This document shows positions 36,335-46,074 of a DNA stretch of 50,247 bases, in pieces; position 1 is the stretch's first letter, and every line of letters starts with the position of its first letter. The notes under the pieces were generated by a model, which was given only the letters and a program-made list of their open reading frames with translations, made no database searches and had not been told where the DNA came from. A program made the position numbers and the translations under genes. This DNA comes from an uncultured Alphaproteobacteria bacterium (GTDB taxonomy: Bacteria > Pseudomonadota > Alphaproteobacteria > HIMB59 > GCA-002718135): NCBI GenBank assembly GCA_902615625.1, contig CACMPM010000010.1, forward strand, positions 1-50,247, given 5' to 3'.

Positions 36335-38413
36335 ATGTTAAGAGTAGCAACAGATGTGGGCGGTACTTTTACCGATTTAGTATATTTTGAAATTGATGAA
36401 AAATCTGGAAAAGCACTTTCTATAAAAACTGCAAAAAGCGACACTACTCCTAGTAGTTATGAAAAGGGAGTTTTTGATGCAATTGAGAAAGGAAATGTAG
36501 ATATTGCTAAATCTACTTTTTTCGCCCATGGAACAACAGTAGTTATTAATTCGATAACTGAAAGAAAAGGTGTATTAACAGGATTAGTTACTACTAAAGG
36601 TTTTAGGGATAGTCTAGAAATTGCAAGAGGAGACAGACCTGACTTCTTTAATCTCAGATATCAAAAACCAAAACCCTTCGTTCCTAGGTATTTAAGAGCA
36701 GAGGTTCCTGGTAGAATTGATTTCTTAGGAAAAGAATTAACTCCTCTTGATTTATCAGGTTTGGATAAAATAATTGAAAAATTCAAAAAACATGATGTGC
36801 AATCTATTGCTGTATGCTTAATTCATGGATACGCTAATTCACTGCATGAACAAAAAGTAATTGATTATATAAAAAGTAAGTGGGCAGAAATTGACATTGT
36901 TGCCTCCCACCAAATTACAAGAGAATGGAGAGAGTACGAAAGGACTAATACAACTGCTTTATGTGCATATGTTAAACCCATTGCAAGAAGTTACTTGGAC
37001 AAACTTAATGATAAATTAATAGCTGCTAACTTTAGTGGCAACCCTTATGTTATGCAATCTAATGGGGGTATTGACACTTTTGAGTCAACAAAAGCTATCC
37101 CTTTGACAATGATAGAATCTGGACCTACTAGTGGAGTGTTAGGTGCAGCAGAGTTAGGAAAATTAATTAAAGAAAATAATTTAATTACCTTAGATGTTGG
37201 TGGTACTACAGCTAAGTGTTCACTCATCGAAAATGGTAATGTAAAAATTAACACAAACTATTGGATAGAAAAAAATAGACAATCTGCAGGATATCCAGTT
37301 ATGCTTCCAGTTGTTGACATAGTTGAAATCGGCAATGGAGGAGGAAGTATAGCATGGGTAGATAATTATGATAAATTACATGTTGGTCCACAAAGTGCAG
37401 GAGCTGATCCAGGCCCAGTATCATATGGGAAAGGCGGCACATCTATTACTACAACTGATGCAAATTTGATTACAAATAGGATTAATCAGAATTATTTCTG
37501 CGGGGGAGAAATTAAGGCTGATATGGATGCTGTAAGTAAAACAATAGCACCTCTTTCTAAAAAATTAAAATTTACTAATGAAGAAACTGCACGTGGCATC
37601 ATACGTATTGCTAATAATAATATGATAAATGCACTTAAACTTGTATCTGTTAATAAGGGATACGATCCAAGAGATTTTAGTCTTGTAGCTTTTGGAGGTG
37701 GTGGTGGAATGCATGCTACATCGTTAGCAAAGGAATTAAATATTCCAAAAGTGATAATACCAGTTAATTCTTCTGTATTTTCTGCTTGGGGCATGTTGAT
37801 GAGTGATTTGAGAAGAGATTATATTCTTACTAAACTTACTACTATGAATGACCAAGCAATTGATATTTTGAATAAAACTTTTAGTGAAATGGAAAAACAA
37901 GCAGAAGAAAGTTATAAAAAAGAAAATATTTCTAAAGAATTAATATCATTTAAAAGATTTGGAAGTTTTAGATACTTGGGTCAAGATCATTCTGTTGAAA
38001 TTCCAATTACAAATTCAAAATTTGATGAAGATTCAATAAAGAAAATTATTGATGATTTTCATACTCAATATGAAAAAGAATTTACTTATAAATTAGAAAA
38101 CCAAGTAGATATGATTCAATTTCACCTTGTAGCTTTTGCCAAAATTGAAAAGCCTGAGTTACAAGAGAGAAAAATTACAAATATAAAAGTTGAAGATACT
38201 ATAAAAGAGACAAGAGAAGTAGATTTTGATGAAATGGGAGTGCATAAATCAAATATTTATAATTTCGATCTTCTAGAACCTGGTATGGAATTTACTGGCC
38301 CAGCAATAGTTGAAGATCCAAGCACTACGGTTGTAATTTTTCCTAGACAAAAATGTAAAGTAGATAAGTTTGCAAATTTACACATCTCAATAGGAGGAGA
38401 AAATAGTGAATAG
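36335..38413 (+). CDS. Hydantoinase A/oxoprolinase family protein (A2)
   Basis: A 692-residue HyuA-type subunit, clearly different in sequence from A1. It begins RVATDVGGTFTDLVYFE and keeps HGTTVVINSITERKG, TLDVGGTTAKCSLIE, the EIGNGGGSIAWVD and GPQSAGADPGPVSYGKGG loops and FSLVAFGGGGGMHA. It is likely the partner of B3, which overlaps its 3' end by eight bases. The C-terminal extension carries the usual GPAIVEDPSTTVVIFP. Confidence 0.93.
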   Translation: MLRVATDVGGTFTDLVYFEIDEKSGKALSIKTAKSDTTPSSYEKGVFDAIEKGNVDIAKSTFFAHGTTVVINSITERKGVLTGLVTTKGFRDSLEIARGDRPDFFNLRYQKPKPFVPRYLRAEVPGRIDFLGKELTPLDLSGLDKIIEKFKKHDVQSIAVCLIHGYANSLHEQKVIDYIKSKWAEIDIVASHQITREWREYERTNTTALCAYVKPIARSYLDKLNDKLIAANFSGNPYVMQSNGGIDTFESTKAIPLTMIESGPTSGVLGAAELGKLIKENNLITLDVGGTTAKCSLIENGNVKINTNYWIEKNRQSAGYPVMLPVVDIVEIGNGGGSIAWVDNYDKLHVGPQSAGADPGPVSYGKGGTSITTTDANLITNRINQNYFCGGEIKADMDAVSKTIAPLSKKLKFTNEETARGIIRIANNNMINALKLVSVNKGYDPRDFSLVAFGGGGGMHATSLAKELNIPKVIIPVNSSVFSAWGMLMSDLRRDYILTKLTTMNDQAIDILNKTFSEMEKQAEESYKKENISKELISFKRFGSFRYLGQDHSVEIPITNSKFDEDSIKKIIDDFHTQYEKEFTYKLENQVDMIQFHLVAFAKIEKPELQERKITNIKVEDTIKETREVDFDEMGVHKSNIYNFDLLEPGMEFTGPAIVEDPSTTVVIFPRQKCKVDKFANLHISIGGENSE
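38392..38397 (+). promoter_or_regulatory. Shine-Dalgarno site fixing the GTG start of B3
   Basis: AGGAGG inside the 3' end of A2, eight bases before GTG 38406. It supports this GTG as the real start and an eight-base overlap of the two genes. Confidence 0.75.
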
Positions 38414-40064
38414 TATAAAAAATGATCCAATAACGACCGAGATTATTCAAAGTTCACTACAAGCTGCTTGTGATGAAATGTTTGTAGCTATGAGAAAAAC
38501 TGCAATGAGCTCAATTATTTATGAAGTTCTTGATTTTGGAACAGCCGTAACAGATTCTAACGGTAACATAGCTGCTTCTGGTGCTGGTATACCTGCATTT
38601 ATTGCAATGTGTGATAAGGCCGTGCAAGCTGTTATAAAAAAATATGATTCAAATCATATTAAAGAAGGTGATGTTTTTGCTACTAATGATCCTTACAATG
38701 GAGGAGTAACTCATTTAAATGATGTTATTGTTGTTATGCCAGTTTTTTCACAAGGAGAAAGAATAGCATGGACGGCAAATATTGCTCATTGGCCTGATTT
38801 AGGAGGGATGGCTCCTGGAGGTATTTCAGCTGATGCAAAAGAAATATTCCAAGAAGGTTTACAACTTCCAGTAATCAAAATGATTGAAAATGGGAAACCT
38901 ATCCAATCAGTAATAGATATTATAACGGCTAATAGTAGAGTACCACAATACACACTTGGAGATATGTGGGCAGCTATAGCTTCAATAAGAGTAGGGGAAA
39001 AAAGAATTAAGGATATTGCAAATAAATATGGAACAGAAATATTTAAAAATTCTGTTCAACAATTTATGGATTATGGTGAAAGAACTTCTTTAGATGCGTT
39101 ATCAAGTCTTCCTCATGGAACTTATCATGGAGAAGATTTACTTGATGATGGCAGAAAAATTCAGGTTGATGTTACTATTAACGATAAAGAATTTATTGTA
39201 GATTTAAGAAATAATCCAGAGCAAGATGATGGACCAAATAATGCTTCATATGATGGAACAGTAGTATCTGCGCAAATGGCATTTAAAGGGATCACTTCAA
39301 GTGATTTCATTTGTAATGCTGGAACGTTTAGACCTTTAAAAGTTTTATGTGATGAAGGATCTATGTTTAATCCAGTAAGACCCGCTGCTCAAGGTATATA
39401 CTACGAAACAGATATTAGATCCTATGATTTAATTTGGAAAACTATTTCCCATCTAAATCCAAATAAATCATCTGCTGGAAGTTTTGCTTCTATATGTGGT
39501 ACATTTATGGGTGGTCAACATCCGGATACTGGAGCTACCTTTATCATTATAGAACCACAAGTTGGTGGTTGGGGAGCAAGTAGCGTAAGTGATGGCTGTA
39601 GTGCAAACTTTTCTGCTTTTCACGGTGATACTTTTAATACCCCCGCAGAAATATCTGAAGCTAGACATGGTGTTTATGTAGATCAAATGAGACTTACTGA
39701 CGAAGATGGTGGTGAAGGTAAATTTAGAGGCGGCAAAGGAATAGTTATGGATTACAGAGTTAGATCAAAAAATGCATGGGTATCAGTAGCTTATACAAGG
39801 TCTAAAAGTTTACCATGGGCATTAGATGGGGGTAATGAAGGTGGATCTAATTATATTGAGGTAATTCGTAAAAATGGAGATCTAGAAAAATATTCTGTTG
39901 TAACTGGATTAACTCTTGAACCAGAAGATGTCGTGAGAATTCATACTGGTAATGGAGGAGGGTGTGGTAAGCCAGAACTTAGAGACAAGTCTTTGATTGA
40001 AGAAGATTTACTGAATGAATACATCACTTTAGATCAAGCAAAAAAATTTTATAAATACAAGTAG
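38406..40064 (+). CDS. Hydantoinase B/oxoprolinase family protein (B3)
   Basis: A 552-residue HyuB-type subunit starting at GTG. Motifs are DPITTEIIQSSLQAACDEM, NDPYNGGVTHLNDVIV, AHWPDLGGMAPGG, QDDGPNNASYDGTV and the final GNGGGCGKPE. It differs from B1 and B2 in the THLNDV segment, which is the more common HyuB form (B1 and B2 have SHxQDAALV). It closes the A1-B2-A2-B3 operon and stops one base before the convergent enolase-superfamily gene. The pairing with A2 is inferred from overlap. Confidence 0.93.
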   Translation: MNSIKNDPITTEIIQSSLQAACDEMFVAMRKTAMSSIIYEVLDFGTAVTDSNGNIAASGAGIPAFIAMCDKAVQAVIKKYDSNHIKEGDVFATNDPYNGGVTHLNDVIVVMPVFSQGERIAWTANIAHWPDLGGMAPGGISADAKEIFQEGLQLPVIKMIENGKPIQSVIDIITANSRVPQYTLGDMWAAIASIRVGEKRIKDIANKYGTEIFKNSVQQFMDYGERTSLDALSSLPHGTYHGEDLLDDGRKIQVDVTINDKEFIVDLRNNPEQDDGPNNASYDGTVVSAQMAFKGITSSDFICNAGTFRPLKVLCDEGSMFNPVRPAAQGIYYETDIRSYDLIWKTISHLNPNKSSAGSFASICGTFMGGQHPDTGATFIIIEPQVGGWGASSVSDGCSANFSAFHGDTFNTPAEISEARHGVYVDQMRLTDEDGGEGKFRGGKGIVMDYRVRSKNAWVSVAYTRSKSLPWALDGGNEGGSNYIEVIRKNGDLEKYSVVTGLTLEPEDVVRIHTGNGGGCGKPELRDKSLIEEDLLNEYITLDQAKKFYKYK

Positions 40065-40065
40065 T

Positions 40066-41175
40066 TTAAATTTTAAAAACTGGATTTTTTATTTTTTTTG
40101 AATTTATTTCAATTCCAAGACCAATATTATTTGATGCCTCAAATTTACCTTTTTTTCTTTGTGGGGAACCCTTAGAATAGCTCAATGTGTTATAGCTATT
40201 AAAATCAGTTGATGAAAAAAGATATTTCGAAGGTGTACTATGAGCTAAATGTGCAATTGCTGATGTTGCAATATCACCACCCCATGAGTCTTCAATAGTC
40301 ATTCCAACTCCTAACTCAATACATAAGTCTCTTAATAATTTACTTTTTGTAATTCCGCCAAGTTTACTTATTTTTATATTAATTATATCCATAGCTTTAT
40401 CTTTATAAGCTCTTAAAAAAGCACTTATAGAATCAATATTTTCATCCAAAATAAATGGGTTACTGCATTTATCCCTAACAATTAAATTTTCCTCGTAAGT
40501 TAAGCAAGGTTGTTCAATATAAATATTTAAATGATTAGTTTCTTTGACTACTTTAAGCGCATCATGCATCAGCCAACCAGTATTAGCATCAGCAACTAAT
40601 ATCTCATTATTCTTTAATTTCGATCTAATTAATTTAATTCTTTCAATATCCTCTATTGGGTCCCCACCAACTTTAAGTTGAAATTTTTTATATCCCTCTT
40701 CTTGATATTTAATAACTTTCTTTGTCATTGCTTTAGGGGACTCTTGTGAAATTGCTCGGTATAGATCTACGCTTTTACCAAATTTTCCTCCAAGTAATTT
40801 CCATAATGGGACTTGCATTACTTTTGATGTTATATCCCAGCAAGCAATATCAATTGGTGATTTAACATAGTTGTGACCCTTTAAGTTTTTATCCATTTCT
40901 AAATTAATTTCTTGTAGATCTGTTGGATCTTTATTGATTAGGTATTTACCAATCTGCTTTATGCCCGTTCTTACACCTTCAGCATAAGCAGGTAAATACG
41001 CAGGACCAAGCGTACAAACTTCTCCAAGTCCACTAATTCCAATATTGGTATTTATTTTTACAATTGTTGAATCAAAAGAGTTTACTGAATTACCATGAGA
41101 CCAACTATAATTTCCTTCTTTAAGTGGAAGATCTATTTTAAAAACTTCAATTGATTTTATTTTAATCATTTTCAT
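40066..41175 (-). CDS. Mandelate racemase/muconate lactonizing enzyme family protein
   Basis: A 369-residue enolase-superfamily enzyme. The metal ligands are Asp196 (VADANTGW), Glu221 (YIEQP) and Asp244 or Glu245 (ILDENI). The first base site, usually Lys-x-Lys, reads Gln166-Leu-Lys168 (FQLKVGGDP), leaving one Lys; the opposite base is Lys268 (NIKISKLGG). It starts inside the putA 3' end (14-base overlap, or eight from the third-residue Met), so it is translationally coupled. This suggests a proline-like substrate such as a hydroxyproline or proline betaine, where enolase-type epimerases and dehydratases are known. The substrate is an inference. Confidence 0.85.
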   Translation of the reverse strand: MKMIKIKSIEVFKIDLPLKEGNYSWSHGNSVNSFDSTIVKINTNIGISGLGEVCTLGPAYLPAYAEGVRTGIKQIGKYLINKDPTDLQEINLEMDKNLKGHNYVKSPIDIACWDITSKVMQVPLWKLLGGKFGKSVDLYRAISQESPKAMTKKVIKYQEEGYKKFQLKVGGDPIEDIERIKLIRSKLKNNEILVADANTGWLMHDALKVVKETNHLNIYIEQPCLTYEENLIVRDKCSNPFILDENIDSISAFLRAYKDKAMDIINIKISKLGGITKSKLLRDLCIELGVGMTIEDSWGGDIATSAIAHLAHSTPSKYLFSSTDFNSYNTLSYSKGSPQRKKGKFEASNNIGLGIEINSKKIKNPVFKI

Positions 41176-44100
41176 CCGATAGCATTAATAAAGAAGTATT
41201 TCCACCTGACGCTGTAATATCATTTGATAATGTTTTTTCATTTAACAGATTAAGCAAATAATTTGGTCCTCCAGCTTTCGGACCTGTTCCTGACAATCCT
41301 CTCCCTCCAAATGGTTGTGATCCTACCACAGCTCCAGTAATGTTTCTATTTATATAAATATTTCCTACATTAACATTATTTGAAATAAAATTTATCGTGC
41401 TGTCAATTCTACTATGTATTCCTAAAGTTAATCCATAATTTAAATTATTTATTTCATCTACTAAGTTATCAATTTTATCAGAAGAATATCTTACGATATG
41501 AAGAATAGGTCCAAAAACTTCTTCATCAATTTCTTTTAAATCATTTATTTCAATTATTGTAGGTTGAACAAAAAACCCGTCTAAATTTTTATCTAATTCA
41601 GAGTTAAATAAAATTTTTTCTTTAAATCTATTTAAGTGTTTTAAAATTCTCTTTTTAGCTTCAATATCAATTAAAGGCCCAATATCTGTACCTAATAAAT
41701 AAGGTAAACCTACTTTTAATTTTTTGGTTGCACCAATTAACATGCTTAGAGTTTTGTCGTAAACTTCATCCTGAATTGCAAGAACTCTAAGTGCAGAACA
41801 TCTTTGCCCGGCAGAATTAAACGCTGATTCTATTACATCATCAACAACTTGTTCTGTTAACGCAGATGAGTCCACAATCATAAAATTCTGGCCTCCTGTT
41901 TCAGCAGTTAAAGATATTATTTCTTTTCTTTGGTTAAGATTATGTTGAATCTTATTCGCTGTTTCAGAAGAACCTGTAAACAAAACTCCTTTTATGTGTT
42001 TATTTTTAAGAGCTTCATCACCAATACTTTCTCCATCTCCTAATATTAATTGCAAAGCCTCTGTAGGAAGCCCAGCTTCAAATAATATTTTGATTAATTT
42101 GTATGCAATAATTGAAGTTTGTTCAGCAGGTTTAGCAATAACAGTATTTCCTGTTAAGAGTGCAGCAATTATTTGTCCTGTAAATATTGCTATTGGAAAA
42201 TTCCATGGACTAATACAAAACAATACACCTTTACTCTCATATTTTAAAATATTTTTTTCACCTGTTGGTCCAATTAAAATTTCATCCTCCAAAAATATTT
42301 TTTTAGATTGATTAGAATAATAATAACAGAAATCTATTGCCTCTCTTAAATCGTCGATAGCATCTTTTATTGTTTTTCCAGCTTCCTCTACACAAATTCT
42401 TATTAGTTCATTTTTGTTAACTTCTAATAAATCAACAAATCTATCTATGATTTTGCATTTATCCTCAATACTTACTGATTTCCAATTTTTTAGATAGTCA
42501 TTAGCTGTTTCTATTGCATCATTAACCAATAAATTATTAGCAAAAGTTACTTTTCCAATCATCTCATCTTTTAAAAATGGTGAAAAAATATTTACCTCAT
42601 TATTTGTGGTTTTTTCATCTCCATTTATTATTGAATTGGCTAAATATTGTTTTTTGTTTTCATCAAATATTTTTTTTATATCTAAAATAGTATTTTCACT
42701 TTCTAGATTTATGCCTTTAGAATTTTTTCGAACTGGTAAAAAAATATCTTTGGGTTTAGGAATATATGGATTTCTATATTCATTATATTTTTTAATTATT
42801 TCAATAGGATCAATAACAAACTCTTCTACTTTAAAATTTTTGTCATTCAGTTTGTTAACAAAGGATGTGTTTGCTCCATTTTCTAATAATCGTCTCATCA
42901 GATATGGAAGCAGATCTTCATAATCGCCAACTGGAGCATAAATTCTACATTTAGTTTTTTCTAGATTTGAATTTTTATTAAAATAATTATGTAAGATATC
43001 AGCCATTCCATGAATTCGTTGAAATTCAAATTTACAACCTCTTGCTATTTCTTCAATAAAGGCAATCGAATAAGCGTTATGTGTAGCAAAAGCAGGAAAA
43101 ATATTTTTTTGATATTTAATTAATTTTATAGCACAAGCCATCCAAGACAAATCAGTTAGAGGTTTCCTTGTAAAAACTGAATAGTCATCAAAACCAGATA
43201 CTTGCGCATATTTTATTTCACTATCCCAATACGCTCCTTTAACTAAACGTACTGGTATCACTTTATTATTTTTATTAGCTAAATTATTCAACCAATCAAT
43301 AATATAGAAGGCTCTTTTTTGATAAGCTTGTAAAGCTAGACCAAGCCCATTCCAATTTTTTAGTCTTTCGTCATTAATCAATAATTCAAAAATTTTTAAC
43401 GATAATATTAATCTATTATCTTCTTCCGCATCTATACATAATTGAATATTATATTTTTTTGCCAATAGTCCTAATTCAATTAACTTTGGTAAGAGTTCTT
43501 TTTTAAGATGATCAAATTTATGTCTTTCATATCTTGGATGTAATGCTGAAAGTTTAACAGAAACTCCATTTGAAAGCGTAGGGTCTAAATTATTTAGTAG
43601 TTTTTTTCCTGTAAACTCTATACTTTTTAAATATTCTAAATAATACTTATGCGCGTCTTCATCAGTTCTTGCTCCTTCTCCAAGCATATCAAATGAAAAT
43701 AAATTTCTTTTATATTTTTCTGAATTAGTAAATTTTACTGCTTCATCCATCTTTGCTTTAAATACAAACTGTTTTGCTAAAACCATTACAGCTTTTCTTA
43801 CAACAGTCCTAAATACTGGTTCAGAGTTTTTTTTAATAAAACTTTTGTAATTTTCTTCTAATTTATTTTCATCTAATTTATTTCTTTTTAAAATACTTCC
43901 CGTTAAGAAGAATGCCCAAGATGATGCGTTAACAAAAAGACCTTTATCGAAACCAGTATGCTTTTTCCAATCAGTCGATGTAAACTTATCTTCTAATAAT
44001 CTATCAATAGTTTTTTGATCGGGTATTCTTAAAAGTGCTTCAGCCAAACAAAGCAGTACAGTTCCTTCTTCACTATTTAATTGATATTCTTGAAGTAAGT

Positions 44101-44296
44101 TATCAATTGGACTTTTTATTATTCCTATTGATTTTCTAGATTCATTTACGATTTGTACAGCTCTCGCTTTAATATCTTTTCTTTTATCAACATAATTTGG
44201 CTCAAGATATTTTATCAAATTATCTACAATTATTGTTTCATCAAACGATACTACTTGATCAATTTCAAATAATGTATTTACGGCAATATCTGTCAT
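41162..44296 (-). CDS. putA: Bifunctional proline dehydrogenase / 1-pyrroline-5-carboxylate dehydrogenase
   Basis: A 1044-residue PutA that oxidises proline to glutamate in two linked active sites. The FAD-dependent PRODH barrel spans about 170-460 (SVKLSALHPRYE, VRLVKGAYWDSE, FATHNAYS), and the aldehyde dehydrogenase part about 550-1020 (PWNFPIAIFTGQIIAALLTGNTV, GSSETANKI, AETGGQNFMIVDSSA and the catalytic Cys in SAGQRCSALRVL). It lacks the N-terminal ribbon-helix-helix repressor domain of E. coli PutA (1320 residues), so it is a minimal, non-DNA-binding type. It is divergent from cysQ across 75 bp. Confidence 0.96.
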   Translation of the reverse strand: MTDIAVNTLFEIDQVVSFDETIIVDNLIKYLEPNYVDKRKDIKARAVQIVNESRKSIGIIKSPIDNLLQEYQLNSEEGTVLLCLAEALLRIPDQKTIDRLLEDKFTSTDWKKHTGFDKGLFVNASSWAFFLTGSILKRNKLDENKLEENYKSFIKKNSEPVFRTVVRKAVMVLAKQFVFKAKMDEAVKFTNSEKYKRNLFSFDMLGEGARTDEDAHKYYLEYLKSIEFTGKKLLNNLDPTLSNGVSVKLSALHPRYERHKFDHLKKELLPKLIELGLLAKKYNIQLCIDAEEDNRLILSLKIFELLINDERLKNWNGLGLALQAYQKRAFYIIDWLNNLANKNNKVIPVRLVKGAYWDSEIKYAQVSGFDDYSVFTRKPLTDLSWMACAIKLIKYQKNIFPAFATHNAYSIAFIEEIARGCKFEFQRIHGMADILHNYFNKNSNLEKTKCRIYAPVGDYEDLLPYLMRRLLENGANTSFVNKLNDKNFKVEEFVIDPIEIIKKYNEYRNPYIPKPKDIFLPVRKNSKGINLESENTILDIKKIFDENKKQYLANSIINGDEKTTNNEVNIFSPFLKDEMIGKVTFANNLLVNDAIETANDYLKNWKSVSIEDKCKIIDRFVDLLEVNKNELIRICVEEAGKTIKDAIDDLREAIDFCYYYSNQSKKIFLEDEILIGPTGEKNILKYESKGVLFCISPWNFPIAIFTGQIIAALLTGNTVIAKPAEQTSIIAYKLIKILFEAGLPTEALQLILGDGESIGDEALKNKHIKGVLFTGSSETANKIQHNLNQRKEIISLTAETGGQNFMIVDSSALTEQVVDDVIESAFNSAGQRCSALRVLAIQDEVYDKTLSMLIGATKKLKVGLPYLLGTDIGPLIDIEAKKRILKHLNRFKEKILFNSELDKNLDGFFVQPTIIEINDLKEIDEEVFGPILHIVRYSSDKIDNLVDEINNLNYGLTLGIHSRIDSTINFISNNVNVGNIYINRNITGAVVGSQPFGGRGLSGTGPKAGGPNYLLNLLNEKTLSNDITASGGNTSLLMLSDEND

Positions 44297-44371
44297 ATTT
44301 TAAAATTAATAATTAATGAAATTATCATTTTAATAATATAATCACAAATTGTTTAAATGAATAAGTAAACC

Positions 44372-45169
44372 ATGAAAATAAATAAAAATATATTACTGCA
44401 ATTGTGTAATGCAGCTATAACTGCAGGAAATAGGGTTCTAGACTTTTATGAACTTGACACTGAGATTATTTATAAAGAAGATGAATCTCCATTAACTAAA
44501 GCAGATTTAGATTCTAATAAAATATTACTTAGTAGTATTTCTAAAATTACTCCAAATGTGCCAATATTAAGTGAAGAAGAATTTATTGAATGGGATACAA
44601 GAAAAAATTGGGAAACATATTGGTTAATTGATCCTCTAGATGGTACAAAAGAATTTATAAAAAAAAATGATGAATTCACAATTAACATCGCGCTTATTGA
44701 ATATAATCAACCAGTCTTAGGTATTATTTATGCACCAGCGTTTGGAAGTTTATTTTTTTCTAAAAAAAACAATGGTTCTTATAAAATTTATACGAAAAAC
44801 AATCTTAATACTTTTAAAAAATCAGAAAAAATTTCAGTAAAATATACAAATAATGAAAAAATTAGAGTTATAGGTAGTAGGTCACATTCAAACATTGCTT
44901 TTGACAATTGGGTCAAAAAAAAATTTACTAACTTTGAAATAATAGAAAAGGGAAGCTCACTCAAATTTTGTGAGATCGCTGAAGGTAAAGCTGATATTTA
45001 TCCAAGATTTGGACCAACTTCTGAATGGGATATTGCTGCTGGTCATATAATTTTATTAGAAGCAGGTGGAAAACTTAAAACTATAGATAATAAAGATTTA
45101 GTATATAATAAAAAGGAAGATATTCTTAACCCACATTTTTTTGCATATGCTCATGATGCTTTGTTATAA
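44372..45169 (+). CDS. cysQ: 3'(2'),5'-bisphosphate nucleotidase
   Basis: A 265-residue Mg2+-dependent phosphatase of the inositol monophosphatase fold. Metal-site motifs are SEEEF (Glu), WLIDPLDGTKEFIKK, and WDIAAGHIILLEAGG. GSRSHSN is usual for CysQ. It hydrolyses PAP (and PAPS) to AMP (and APS), removing the toxic by-product of PAPS use. It lies directly upstream of cysD with a five-base gap, in line with that role. Confidence 0.93.
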   Translation: MKINKNILLQLCNAAITAGNRVLDFYELDTEIIYKEDESPLTKADLDSNKILLSSISKITPNVPILSEEEFIEWDTRKNWETYWLIDPLDGTKEFIKKNDEFTINIALIEYNQPVLGIIYAPAFGSLFFSKKNNGSYKIYTKNNLNTFKKSEKISVKYTNNEKIRVIGSRSHSNIAFDNWVKKKFTNFEIIEKGSSLKFCEIAEGKADIYPRFGPTSEWDIAAGHIILLEAGGKLKTIDNKDLVYNKKEDILNPHFFAYAHDALL

Positions 45170-45174
45170 AATAA

Positions 45175-46074
45175 ATGAAACATAATCATCTTAAAAAATT
45201 AGAATCTGAAAGTATTCATATTATTAGAGAGGTTGCAGCAGAGTTTTCAAACCCTGTTATGCTTTATTCAATAGGGAAAGATTCATCAGTTATGCTTCAC
45301 TTAACAATGAAAGCTTTTTCGCCAAATAAAATCCCATTTAAACTTTTACATGTAGATACAACGTGGAAATTCAAAGAAATGATAAAATTCAGAGATGAAG
45401 TTTCTAAAAAATATAACTTGGATTTAATTGTTCATATAAATCAAGAAGGTCTTAAAAAAAATATCGGTCCAATATCTCATGGATCAAAAACACATACAGA
45501 CATAATGAAAACGCAGTCTTTAAAACAAGCTTTAAGTAAATTTAAATTTGACGCTGCATTTGGTGGTGCAAGAAGGGATGAAGAAAAATCTAGAGCTAAA
45601 GAAAGAGTTTTTTCTTTTAGAAATGAAAATCATCGTTGGGATCCTAAAAATCAGAGACCTGAATTGTGGAATCTTTTCAATACAAAAATAGGTAATAATG
45701 AGAGTGTAAGAGTATTTCCACTCTCAAATTGGACAGAACTTGACATTTGGCAATATATTTATGAAGAAAATATTCCAATTGTTCCTCTCTATCTAGCAAA
45801 AAAAAGACCGGTAATATTAAGAGATAACATGCTCATAATGGTAGATGATGATAGATTAAAAATTAAAGAAGAAGAAAAGATAGAAACAAAATTAGTCAGA
45901 TTTAGAACTTTAGGATGTTATCCATTAACTGCTGCTATTGAATCAAATGCTGCTAGTATTGAAGAAATAATAATAGAATTACTTGAATCCAATAATTCAG
46001 AGAGGCAAGGTAGACTTATTGATACAGATCAAATTGGATCTATGGAAATAAAAAAACGAGAAGGTTATTTTTAA
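45175..46074 (+). CDS. cysD: Sulfate adenylyltransferase subunit 2
   Basis: A 299-residue PP-loop ATPase that adenylates sulfate to APS. The PP-loop [13 protein letters not shown] has Ser32, Gly34, Lys35, Asp36 and Ser37. Other CysD blocks are [45 protein letters not shown] and [16 protein letters not shown]. It is coupled to cysNC by a one-base TAATG overlap. Confidence 0.96.
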   Translation: MKHNHLKKLESESIHIIREVAAEFSNPVMLYSIGKDSSVMLHLTMKAFSPNKIPFKLLHVDTTWKFKEMIKFRDEVSKKYNLDLIVHINQEGLKKNIGPISHGSKTHTDIMKTQSLKQALSKFKFDAAFGGARRDEEKSRAKERVFSFRNENHRWDPKNQRPELWNLFNTKIGNNESVRVFPLSNWTELDIWQYIYEENIPIVPLYLAKKRPVILRDNMLIMVDDDRLKIKEEEKIETKLVRFRTLGCYPLTAAIESNAASIEEIIIELLESNNSERQGRLIDTDQIGSMEIKKREGYF

